Source of the DNA: CAZXGD01 sp046350455
GTDB lineage: Bacteria; Planctomycetota; Phycisphaerae; Phycisphaerales; SM1A02
DNA: 64,000 bases
Reading direction: 5' to 3'
NCBI GenBank assembly: GCA_046350455.1
Contig: JAXMAM010000001.1
Span: 124,001-188,000 of the forward strand
Positions within the stretch are counted from its first letter, which is position 1, and each line of letters opens with the position of its first letter. Position numbers and translations under genes: made by a program. The notes beneath the pieces were generated by a model that saw only the letters and a program-made list of their open reading frames with translations, was not told the DNA's origin and made no database searches. Positions 1 through 7,335 of the stretch are shown piece by piece.

Positions 1-209
1 CGCTCACCATGGCCATGATCAACGCCAGCCGCTTTGTGGCGCCGCTGATCGTGGGCGCAGACAAGCACGCCATGCTGCAGCGCGTGGCCAGCGGCGTTCC
101 GCAGCACACGGTTCCCATCGCTGGCGTGCGCCCGCTTGCTGGCGAGCTGCGCTGGTACCTGGACAAGGCTGCGGCGACGGGTGTGGCAGCACGTGCTGCC
201 GGCTCCTGA
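1..209 (+). CDS. pgl: 6-phosphogluconolactonase, C-terminal fragment (5' end outside window)
   Basis: This is the last 69 codons of a gene that begins upstream of the window. The visible residues fit the C-terminal end of 6-phosphogluconolactonase, the second step of the oxidative pentose phosphate pathway. The recognisable pieces are a LT...INASR strand, an IVGADKHAMLQRV segment (family pattern: V-x-G-x-x-K) and the terminal GELRWYLDKAAA helix. Codon use is strongly GC3-biased, so the frame is real. It ends 7 bp from the stop of the convergent gene at 217. The assignment rests on a short stretch matched by eye, and the catalytic region is not visible. Confidence 0.7.
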   Translation, partial: LTMAMINASRFVAPLIVGADKHAMLQRVASGVPQHTVPIAGVRPLAGELRWYLDKAAATGVAARAAGS

Positions 210-216
210 CTTCCGT

Positions 217-3156
217 TCAACGGCTCCACTGTCCGAGCAACACGCCCAGATCTTCGCCGTCCACGATCCCGTTGATGCTGATGTCCGCCACGGTGTCGCC
301 TGTGCTGCCCCACGCACCCAGGAGGATTCCAAGGTCGGTGCCGTCCACCAGGCCATCGGCATTGAGATCCGCGGTGGGACGAGGCACCACGCAGTCCATC
401 CACTGAACGGCCACAGGCTCGTAGGCGCCATCGCCATCCTCGTCGGTGGAGAAGACGATTCCAGTGGCGCCCAGGGCATCGACGTCCTGCCAAGCCACCA
501 GGATCTGAAGGAATGCGAAGCCGCCCGGCCGCGCCTTCACGGCGCCATACAGGGGCTTGCCCGGTGGCATCCCGCCAACCGCGAGGGCTCCGCTTGGAGC
601 GCCGTTCATGGCGACGGTGGTGACCTGATAGGGCAGCACACCGCCTGCATTGCTGGACACAGGGAGGTCCACGTTGAGCGTCGCCATGTCTCCAACGGGG
701 AGGGAGATGGCGCACGTCAGGCAGCCACCAGAGCAGGGCAGATCCGGCCTGTCCTGCACCATGCCGCTGCACTCCACCACACGCCCGTTGCTGAGCGCCA
801 TCACAGAATCAAAGCACGCGGTGCCTCCGGCCGGAAGCGCTGCTGGCCGCGGCGCCACCGCCACAGCCGTGGTGCTAGAGAACGCAGAGACGGAGGTGGT
901 TGCCGAAGGCCCGATGGCGTCGAGAGGGGCGAACGGCCCGGCAAAGCACGGTACGCCTGGAGTCACCCACCCAAAGGCTGGCGTGACAGTGACCGCGTTT
1001 GGGGTCAGGTTGTAGAAGCGCGCGCCAACGGTCCTGGAAGTGGCGCCGCTGCAGAAGTTCAAGGGCTGTGCGACCTGGCAGTACTGCTTGCACTTTCCAA
1101 CGCCTCCCGCTGCGTGAAGCGCGGCGATCTCATCCGGCGTGAGCGCTCGTCGGAAGACCTCCAGTTCGTCAATGCCTCCAGGGAAGTACGAGGCGCCATG
1201 GTGGTCCGAACCGATCAGCATGGAGAGTTCGTTTGCCAGGTTGCCCGGCACCACCGTCGGGTCAAAGGTCAGGACCGTGGCGCCGTTCACATACAGCCGG
1301 CCACCGGTGCTGCTGGTGCGGTCCACTGTCACAGCGACATGCGTCCACGACGCGCCGGGAATGGTCCCTGCGGGGCTGGGGGCGATCCAGGTGGTAGGCG
1401 CTGTGTCGGCGAGCGTGAAGCAAAGCTGGCCCCCGCACACACCAAGCGCATATCCAGCGCTGTTGTGAAGCGGGTCATACTTGGAGACCAGGGTGCAATC
1501 GTTTTGGCAGGAGCCTTCGATAAAGACCCAGAGATCAATGGTGAATCCGGGGCTTGTGAACTCGATCAGCGAGTGGTTTCGGACCACGATGACATCATCC
1601 ACGCCGTCCAGGAAACGGCTGTTGCTGGACCAGAACCCCGCCCAAGGCGTGGCGCCAGCGCCCAGCGGGTAGCACACCCCGTTCCACGGGCTGACCAGGT
1701 TGTGGCACGTGCCTCCGGAGAGTTCGTCAAACGAGAGCCACAGCGCCATGTTGGCCGGTGGCATCACGCAGTCGCAGCACTCGATGCGAGCATGGTCAGA
1801 CCACGAGACGCCGCATGTTGGGTGAGACACACGGCAGAACACCTCGCAGCCGCAGTCGTCGCTCCCTGGCATCCAGAATGCGGGCGCATTGTTGTCCAGC
1901 GTGGAACTGGTCGCGCCGGGGATGGCCACTGGAGCATTGCTGCCACACTGCTTGAACCACTGGTAGCTCACGCCTGCATTCGGCGAGGCCACGTGGAATG
2001 TCATGGGCTGGGGTGGGCAGCCTGTCACGGAGATGGGTTGCTGTGAAATCGTCGGTGTCGCTCGCGTGATCACAAACGGATCGCTGTATGTCGAGCCACC
2101 TGGAGAGTGCGCGACCGCTCTGATCGTGCAGCCCTGGTACAGATCCACGCCCGCATTGAAGAAGGTGATCGTGGCGGTCTGCGTCCCCGTGACCACGTTC
2201 GGCGTATCGCTGAGCGTGATCCAGTTTCCGCCAGTACCGGGGCACGGCAGGATCTCCCACGTGTAGAAGACGCCGCAGTTTGCGGTGGCCTCCACTGTCT
2301 CGGTCAGCGAGGAGCCGCAGGGCACGGTGACGCTGATGGGCTGCTGGGTGAAGACTGGTGGATCAGCCCAGTCACAGAAGCAGCGGATGTACGCGGTGGA
2401 GTCAAAGAGCGTGTCGGACGCATCGGCGATGATGAAGTCAATGGTGTGCACTCCGACAGACAGCAAGATGGTGGTCACGTTCACTGCGCTGCCGTTGCAC
2501 ACGATCACGCCGTCAAGCTCCGTGCCTGCGAGCCCGGTCATGCACGGATTGTTCACGTTGGACGGCTGACCGCTTGGAAGCGCGATGTTCACGCCGTCAA
2601 CAAAGATGCCGAACGCGTCGATGAACTCGGATCCCACCCACTCCGGGTACTCCTCGGTCCCGAACACATACGCAAAGCTCAACGCGTGCGGCGAGGTCAC
2701 GTTGAGGGTCACGGTCAGATGGGCCACGTCCCGCAGCGCTGTGGTGCCGGTGAGGGGCTGCATGAGCAGCTTCTCCGCCGCAGTGCCGCCCGTGTTGAAC
2801 TGGAACGAATGGTCGTTCTCAGTGCTTGCGCCGCTTCCATAGTCAGCGACATCTCCGGTGCTGAGGACGATCCCTCCGCCGGGCGCCCCGGCAAGCGCCA
2901 GGCCGTAGGTGTTGGGTGAGGTCCCCACAGTGAAGGTGCCCGCCGACGTTCCGAACGAGTTGCTTGGGAAGTTGCCTGAGGCGTTCAACCACTCAATCCC
3001 GCATGGACCGAAGAGGGCGTTCGCCAGGATGTTGGCCTGCGCATTGGGCGTGACCACCAGCTGCGCGGCCGCACCAGAGGACACCAGCAGGGCCAGCGCG
3101 CCCGGCAACCACGGAAGTGCGGACATGAAACACCTCACGAAATTCACTGGATTCAC
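217..3156 (-). CDS. Secreted choice-of-anchor-L / LamG protein with C-terminal dockerin-like repeats
   Basis: A large exported protein of 979 aa. A GTG start at 3156 is preferred because AAGGAG lies 5 nt upstream and the start gives a signal peptide with a basic N-region (NFVRC), a hydrophobic core and an AAAQ cleavage site. An ATG at 3126 is the alternative. Residues ~30-260 fit a choice-of-anchor-L domain (FGTEEYPEW...F.DAFGIFVDG). Two Cys-rich Ig-like segments follow at ~265-465 (VFTQQPISVTVP, TISQQPISVTG), then a LamG/concanavalin-like domain at ~468-685 (LDGVDDVI, FTIDLWVF). The C-terminus carries two Asp-rich calcium-loop repeats (DLNADGLVDGTDLGILLG and a second degenerate copy), of the dockerin-like kind common in Phycisphaerales. 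The role is probably surface-associated carbohydrate or protein binding. The substrate is unknown and no catalytic domain is seen. Confidence 0.85.
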   Translation of the reverse strand: MNPVNFVRCFMSALPWLPGALALLVSSGAAAQLVVTPNAQANILANALFGPCGIEWLNASGNFPSNSFGTSAGTFTVGTSPNTYGLALAGAPGGGIVLSTGDVADYGSGASTENDHSFQFNTGGTAAEKLLMQPLTGTTALRDVAHLTVTLNVTSPHALSFAYVFGTEEYPEWVGSEFIDAFGIFVDGVNIALPSGQPSNVNNPCMTGLAGTELDGVIVCNGSAVNVTTILLSVGVHTIDFIIADASDTLFDSTAYIRCFCDWADPPVFTQQPISVTVPCGSSLTETVEATANCGVFYTWEILPCPGTGGNWITLSDTPNVVTGTQTATITFFNAGVDLYQGCTIRAVAHSPGGSTYSDPFVITRATPTISQQPISVTGCPPQPMTFHVASPNAGVSYQWFKQCGSNAPVAIPGATSSTLDNNAPAFWMPGSDDCGCEVFCRVSHPTCGVSWSDHARIECCDCVMPPANMALWLSFDELSGGTCHNLVSPWNGVCYPLGAGATPWAGFWSSNSRFLDGVDDVIVVRNHSLIEFTSPGFTIDLWVFIEGSCQNDCTLVSKYDPLHNSAGYALGVCGGQLCFTLADTAPTTWIAPSPAGTIPGASWTHVAVTVDRTSSTGGRLYVNGATVLTFDPTVVPGNLANELSMLIGSDHHGASYFPGGIDELEVFRRALTPDEIAALHAAGGVGKCKQYCQVAQPLNFCSGATSRTVGARFYNLTPNAVTVTPAFGWVTPGVPCFAGPFAPLDAIGPSATTSVSAFSSTTAVAVAPRPAALPAGGTACFDSVMALSNGRVVECSGMVQDRPDLPCSGGCLTCAISLPVGDMATLNVDLPVSSNAGGVLPYQVTTVAMNGAPSGALAVGGMPPGKPLYGAVKARPGGFAFLQILVAWQDVDALGATGIVFSTDEDGDGAYEPVAVQWMDCVVPRPTADLNADGLVDGTDLGILLGAWGSTGDTVADISINGIVDGEDLGVLLGQWSR

Positions 3157-3257
3157 TGTGGCTCCTTGCGCAGGGTGGCACCTCAAGCATAAACCCCATG
3201 GCGCAACCACCAAGCAAACCCTGGGTTGTTCATCAATATTGCCCCGCCATGAACCCC
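3157..3257. other. Intergenic region upstream of the secreted LamG protein
   Basis: About 100 bp lie between the ruvX stop and the start of the LamG gene. It carries the AAGGAG ribosome-binding site (3162-3167) that decides the GTG start at 3156. No convincing promoter hexamer pair was identified. Confidence 0.5.
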
Positions 3258-3738
3258 TCACGCGCGCAGAAAGTCATCCAGCACCGCGCACGCAGCCAGT
3301 GCGTCGCGCAGCTCCTTCTTCTCCTGGTGCGTGCGTTTCTGCGCGCCGGCGCCCGCGCCAGCTGCGCTGCTGCGGCCGCCACCGCGATCCGCGCGCTCGC
3401 CGCGCTGCGCCATGCGCTGGTCTGCCTCAAAGCTGCTCAGACGCTCGTCCTGCAGATGCACATGCAGCCCCGTTCGCGCTGCAAGCTGCTGCGCAAACAC
3501 ACGCGCGCGCGGCCGCTGCGCCTTCCGTGCCATCCATGTTCAGCGGCAGGCCAAGCACCAGCTCATCTGGACCATGCTCCTTCACCGCGCGCGCCAAGGC
3601 GTCCAGCAGCGCTGGTCCCGCTGGCACCTGCAGCACCTCCAGCGGCTGCGCAGTGCGCAGCACGCTGTCTGCGCCAGCCAGGCCAGTGCGGCGCTCGCCC
3701 AGGTCAATGGCCAGGTACCGCTTGGCTCCCACGCGCAC
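3258..3738 (-). pseudogene. ruvX: RuvX/YqgF-type Holliday junction resolvase-like nuclease, frameshifted
   Basis: RuvX (YqgF) is an RNase H-fold nuclease, linked in different bacteria to pre-16S rRNA maturation or junction resolution. The N-terminal part is read from a GTG at 3738 (YLAIDLGERRTGLA, then LVLGLPLNMDGTEG). The remainder (VFAQQLAARTG, VHLQDERLSSFEA, then a C-terminal ELRDALAACAVLDDFL) lies in another frame and ends at 3258. The frames cross in a CG dinucleotide run at 3502-3511. Restoring one lost CG would give a continuous protein of about 160 aa, normal for the family. GTG starts 5 nt after the manC stop, so the two are co-transcribed. The break is either a consensus error or a genuine loss. 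Confidence 0.85.
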
Positions 3739-3743
3739 GCCTG

Positions 3744-4877
3744 CTAGCGCAGGCCCTCCGGCACTTCACCCGCCAGGTCCTTCACCTGCTCTGCCAGGTC
3801 TGCGCGCACCACCAGCGTGGCGTCCTTGGTGTGCACGATGATCACGTCCTTCAGCCCCACCGTGGCAATCACATGCGAAGGATCACTGCTGACCGCCAGC
3901 ACCTCCTGGCTGCCGCGGTGCACCACGCGCGCGTTGCCGCGGTTGCCGTGCGCGTCCGCCTGCAGCGTCTGTCCATAGCTAGGCCAGCTGCCAATGTCGC
4001 GCCACTCCACATCCATGGGCACCACGCAGATGGGCGCATTGGGCTGGCGGCTGATGGGCTCCATCACGCCGTGATCCACGCTGATCTTGGGCAAGTGCGG
4101 GTACACGCGCTCCAGCACCGCGCGCTCCTGCGGCGTGCCCAGCGCAGCGCCAATCTGCCGCATGCCAGACGCGGTCTCTGGCTTGAACTCCTCCACCGCC
4201 TTCATGAACGCCAGCGCGCCGAACACAAACATGCCGCTGTTCCAGCCAAAAGTGCCAGCAGCCAGCAGCTTCTCTGCCCGCTCGCGGTCAGGCTTCTCTA
4301 TGAACTTGCCAGCCTGGAATGCGCCCGGGAACCCGCCCAGTTCGTGCCCATGCTCCACGTAGCCAAAGCCAGTGGCTGCATGCGTGGGCTTGATGGTGAA
4401 GGTGACCATGCGCGTGGGGTCCGCCTCCACCAGCCGGTACCCCAGGTCCAGCGCGCGCAGGAACTCCTCCTGCGGCTGGATAAGGTGGTCGGAGGTCAGC
4501 ACGGCCAGCGCGGTGGCTGGCGCCTGTCCAGCGCGGGCAGCAGCCACAGTGGCGCCCAATGCCACAGCGGCCAGCGTGTCGCGCGCGGCAGGTTCGCCCA
4601 GGAAGTTCTCTGCTGGCATCCACGGCAGTGCAGCGCAGATGGGCTGCCGATGCATCTCTGCAGCGCACACCAGCGCATTGCTGGGCCGCACCAGCGCCTG
4701 AATGCGGCTGCCTGTGATGGACAGCAGGCTGCAACCCTCCACCAGAGGCAGCAGCTGCTTGGGTGCGCTCTGCCTGCTCATGGGCCACAGGCGCGTGCCG
4801 CTGCCGCCCGCCATGATCATGGCAAAGCGCGTGGCGTGCGCGCTGTGCGGGGCGGTGGCCGTGGGGAGCGTTGCCAT
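3744..4877 (-). CDS. manC: Mannose-1-phosphate guanylyltransferase
   Basis: A 377-aa enzyme that forms GDP-mannose from mannose 1-phosphate and GTP, supplying mannose, fucose and rhamnose-type sugars for glycans. The nucleotidyltransferase signature AGGSGTRLWPMSRQSAPKQ is at residues ~23-41, followed by LTSDHLI (metal and nucleotide site) and FIEKPDRE. The length matches single-domain guanylyltransferases; the C-terminal isomerase domain of bifunctional ManC is absent. The ATG at 4877 is chosen because a TATCCT hexamer sits 9 nt upstream, and an earlier start would run into ruvA. It is divergent from ruvA with 22 bp between the starts and is followed 5 nt later by ruvX. It may feed the glycan locus 40 kb away. 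Confidence 0.9.
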   Translation of the reverse strand: MATLPTATAPHSAHATRFAMIMAGGSGTRLWPMSRQSAPKQLLPLVEGCSLLSITGSRIQALVRPSNALVCAAEMHRQPICAALPWMPAENFLGEPAARDTLAAVALGATVAAARAGQAPATALAVLTSDHLIQPQEEFLRALDLGYRLVEADPTRMVTFTIKPTHAATGFGYVEHGHELGGFPGAFQAGKFIEKPDRERAEKLLAAGTFGWNSGMFVFGALAFMKAVEEFKPETASGMRQIGAALGTPQERAVLERVYPHLPKISVDHGVMEPISRQPNAPICVVPMDVEWRDIGSWPSYGQTLQADAHGNRGNARVVHRGSQEVLAVSSDPSHVIATVGLKDVIIVHTKDATLVVRADLAEQVKDLAGEVPEGLR

Positions 4878-4885
4878 GCGGCGCG

Positions 4886-4891
4886 TAGGAT
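4886..4891 (+). promoter_or_regulatory. Putative -10 element of ruvA (TAGGAT)
   Basis: TAGGAT ends 8 nt before the GTG start of ruvA, so a transcript starting 6-8 nt downstream would have little or no leader. It overlaps the opposing hexamer of manC, so the two genes share one compact divergent promoter. Confidence 0.5.
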
Positions 4892-4892
4892 A
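4887..4892 (-). promoter_or_regulatory. Putative -10 element of manC (TATCCT)
   Basis: On the minus strand TATCCT ends 9 nt before the manC ATG, and no Shine-Dalgarno sequence is visible in between. This is consistent with a leaderless or near-leaderless message. Confidence 0.5.
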
Positions 4893-4899
4893 GACCGCC

Positions 4900-5679
4900 G
4901 TGATCACGCAGATTGAAGGCACCCTCACTGGCCTGCATGACGGCGCCGCGCACCTCCGCGTGGGTGACCTGACCTACGAAGTGCTGGTGCCCGCTGCGGA
5001 CACCATGGTGCTGGCTGCAAGCCTGGGCCAGCGCATGACCTTCCACACGCTGCACTATCTGGAGGGCCAGGGGCAGGGCAGCAGCTTCTGGCCGCGGCTC
5101 ATCGGCTTCCGGAGCGTGCGCGACCGCGAGTTCTTTGAGCTCTTCACCACGGTGAAGGGCATCGGAAACCGCCGCGCGCTGCGTGCGCTGCAGCTGCCGT
5201 TTGCGCGTGTGGCAGAGGCCATCGCGCTGCGCGACCTGGCCACGCTGCAGAGCCTGCCAGAGGTGGGCCGCCGCACTGCAGAGGCCATCTGCGTGGAGCT
5301 GAAGGGCAAGGTGGATGCGTACGTGGTGCGCAGCGCTGTGGAGGCGGGAGGTGCGACGGGTGGGGCGAGTGGAGTGAACGGTCCAGCAGGCAAGGATGGC
5401 AGCGCGGGTGCAGTGGGCGCCACGGGCACCGCTGGCACTCCAAGCAAGCGCACCACCAAGCGCGCAGCCACCACAGAGCCCAAGACAGAGGCGGCGCGCG
5501 CAGACGCAGACGCCGGCAGCGCCACCGATCTCATCGTGATGGCCAACAGCGCGGTGGAAGTGCTGGTGCAGCTGGGCCACACGCGCCTGGCCGCCCGCGA
5601 GATGGTGGAACGCGTCATCATGGCGCGCGACACGCCGCCAGCCTCTGCCGGAGACCTGGTGACCGAGGCGCTCCGCTAG
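4900..5679 (+). CDS. ruvA: Holliday junction branch-migration protein RuvA
   Basis: RuvA tetramers bind the four-way junction and load RuvB for branch migration in recombinational repair. The 259-aa protein has the N-terminal OB-fold (MITQIEGTLTG... from a GTG start) and two helix-hairpin-helix motifs (TTVKGIGNRRALRAL and SLPEVGRRTAEAICVELK). It ends in a RuvB-contacting domain of about 45 residues. It exceeds the usual ~200 aa because a Gly/Ala/Thr-rich linker of about 55 residues (roughly 150-208) separates domains II and III. ruvB and ruvC are not in the window. A DinB-fold gene follows after 10 bp. Confidence 0.95.
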   Translation: MITQIEGTLTGLHDGAAHLRVGDLTYEVLVPAADTMVLAASLGQRMTFHTLHYLEGQGQGSSFWPRLIGFRSVRDREFFELFTTVKGIGNRRALRALQLPFARVAEAIALRDLATLQSLPEVGRRTAEAICVELKGKVDAYVVRSAVEAGGATGGASGVNGPAGKDGSAGAVGATGTAGTPSKRTTKRAATTEPKTEAARADADAGSATDLIVMANSAVEVLVQLGHTRLAAREMVERVIMARDTPPASAGDLVTEALR

Positions 5680-5689
5680 CGCGCGGTTC

Positions 5690-6277
5690 ATGGACCCGCA
5701 TCCGGACATGCCGCAGCACGAAGCGCCGCAAGGAGCTCCGCACGCGCCGCAGCCCATACCGCTTCACACGTTGCTCCACCTCACGCAGGTGCTGGAGCGC
5801 ACGCCCGCGGTCCTGCACGCGCTGCTCGCTGGCCTGGCGCCCGAATGGACCACCGGCAACTACGGGCCGCACACCTGGAGCGCGCACCAGGTGGTGGGGC
5901 ACCTCATCGCTGCAGAGCGCGAAGACTGGCTGCCGCGCGTGCAACGCATCCTGGAGTCTGGGGAAGCCAAGCCGTTCGAGCCGTTTGCGCACACGTCGGT
6001 GGCAGGGGGCAAGCAGCCGTTGTCCGCGCTGCTGGACGAGTTTGCACAGCTGCGCGCGGCCAACCTGCTTGCGCTGCGGGCGCTGCACCTCACGCGCGCG
6101 GACCTGGCGCGCACCGGCACGCACCCTGCGCTCGGCCGCGTGACGCTGGGCCAGCTCCTTAGCACCTGGGCGGTGCATGACCTGCACCACTTGCGGCAGA
6201 TCGCGCTGGCCATGGCCTGGCAGCAACGTGAAGCTGTGGGCCCCTGGCGCGCGTATCTGAACACGCTGGAGCGGTGA
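5690..6277 (+). CDS. DinB/YfiT-like four-helix metal-binding protein
   Basis: A 195-aa protein with the DinB-superfamily pattern: an early helix containing WSAHQVVGHLIAAERED and a late helix containing WAVHDLHHLRQI. The His residues of these motifs probably form the three-His metal site typical of the family. Family members include thiol-dependent transferases (bacillithiol or mycothiol type) and damage-induced proteins, and the exact substrate cannot be read from sequence. It starts 10 bp after ruvA and is probably co-transcribed, but a shared role in DNA repair is only suggested by position. Confidence 0.8.
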   Translation: MDPHPDMPQHEAPQGAPHAPQPIPLHTLLHLTQVLERTPAVLHALLAGLAPEWTTGNYGPHTWSAHQVVGHLIAAEREDWLPRVQRILESGEAKPFEPFAHTSVAGGKQPLSALLDEFAQLRAANLLALRALHLTRADLARTGTHPALGRVTLGQLLSTWAVHDLHHLRQIALAMAWQQREAVGPWRAYLNTLER

Positions 6278-6352
6278 GCCGTTGGCCTGGCCGCGCGGGC
6301 GGCGTTCGCTCACCCGTTCCGGCTCACAACGTCACGCCAGCCCGGCTTCACC

Positions 6353-7162
6353 TCACCCCAGCCCAGCCCCGCCCACTGGCTCTGGATCCACCATCGGCCA
6401 GCCGCTCTTCTTGGCCAGCGCGTGGCGCAGGCGCTTGCACACCTCTGCAGGCTCGCGCACTTCTTCCTTGGCAAAGTCGAACACGCCCACCAGCTCCACC
6501 ACGGCCTTGCCGCGCGGCACCAGCGGGTCAATCAGCGCGTTGCCTGTGGTCCCCGGCCCGTGGATCCACAGCAGCACCACGGGCACCTTGGCCAGCGCCA
6601 CCAGCGCGCCCACGCCTTCTGCAAACGGCTCGATGGTCCCCGGCTGCTCCACGATCCCGCGCTCTGGAAAGATGCCCACGATGCCGCCGTCGCGCACATG
6701 CTTCACCGCCAGCTTCAGCGTGGTGCTGTCCTGCGGGCCGTAGTGCACGGGCAGCACATCCAGCCCCTTCCACAGCCGCTTGAACGCAGGGCTCATCTGG
6801 TCTGCCGCCATCATGAACCGCACAGGGCGGTGAACCGCGCACTGCATGAGCGGCGCGTCCAGCCCGCTGCCGTGGTTGGCCACCAGCACAAAACCGCCCT
6901 GCGGCAGGATGCCCGCGTGAAAGCCGCGGTACTCCGCGCGGTGGACCACCCTGGCAAAGGGGCGCATGAGCGCCTCCAGCACACCAAGTCTGCCTGTGTA
7001 CGCCAGCGGCCGACCCACGCGCGGCGCCACCAGGAAGCCAAACGCCACCGCCACCGCGCCCACCACCAGCAGCAGCAGCAGGGTGCCGCCCACCACCAGG
7101 CCTGCGCCCAGCAGGACGTCGGACACCACGTTGCTCGCGTCATGCGTTTCTGCGGTGGACAT
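6353..7162 (-). CDS. plsC: 1-acyl-sn-glycerol-3-phosphate acyltransferase family protein
   Basis: A 269-aa membrane-associated acyltransferase that probably makes phosphatidic acid from lysophosphatidic acid. The N-terminus carries a long hydrophobic segment (residues ~17-45). The catalytic NHxxxxD motif appears as NHGSGLD near residue 94. The acceptor-binding FPEG motif is present as FPERG near residue 167, a conservative deviation. The ATG at 7162 is chosen since it begins just before the membrane segment; an ATG at 7201 is possible. The gene is divergent from carB. The family also contains ornithine- and ether-lipid acyltransferases, so the substrate is an inference. Confidence 0.85.
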   Translation of the reverse strand: MSTAETHDASNVVSDVLLGAGLVVGGTLLLLLVVGAVAVAFGFLVAPRVGRPLAYTGRLGVLEALMRPFARVVHRAEYRGFHAGILPQGGFVLVANHGSGLDAPLMQCAVHRPVRFMMAADQMSPAFKRLWKGLDVLPVHYGPQDSTTLKLAVKHVRDGGIVGIFPERGIVEQPGTIEPFAEGVGALVALAKVPVVLLWIHGPGTTGNALIDPLVPRGKAVVELVGVFDFAKEEVREPAEVCKRLRHALAKKSGWPMVDPEPVGGAGLG

Positions 7163-7335
7163 GCGGTGGATTCCCGCTGCGCGTGATACCGCCAATTCCA
7201 TGCGCGTGCGGAGGGGGCCGGTTCCGTTATCATCTCGCAAGTTTGGGCACTCCGCGCCACTGGCGCGCACCCGGACGCCGCGCACTGAGTCTTGCCGCCT
7301 TCCGCCGCCTTTCACCGGTTCACGCCGGTCCCTCC

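Noticed and set aside
136..2046. 636-aa open frame antisense to the LamG protein
   Set aside because: Gly/His/Arg-rich translation without domain resemblance; the opposite strand encodes a clear secreted protein. Long antisense frames are expected at this GC content.
4900..6277. Complete ruvABC operon
   Set aside because: Only ruvA is present; the next gene is a DinB-fold protein, not ruvB.
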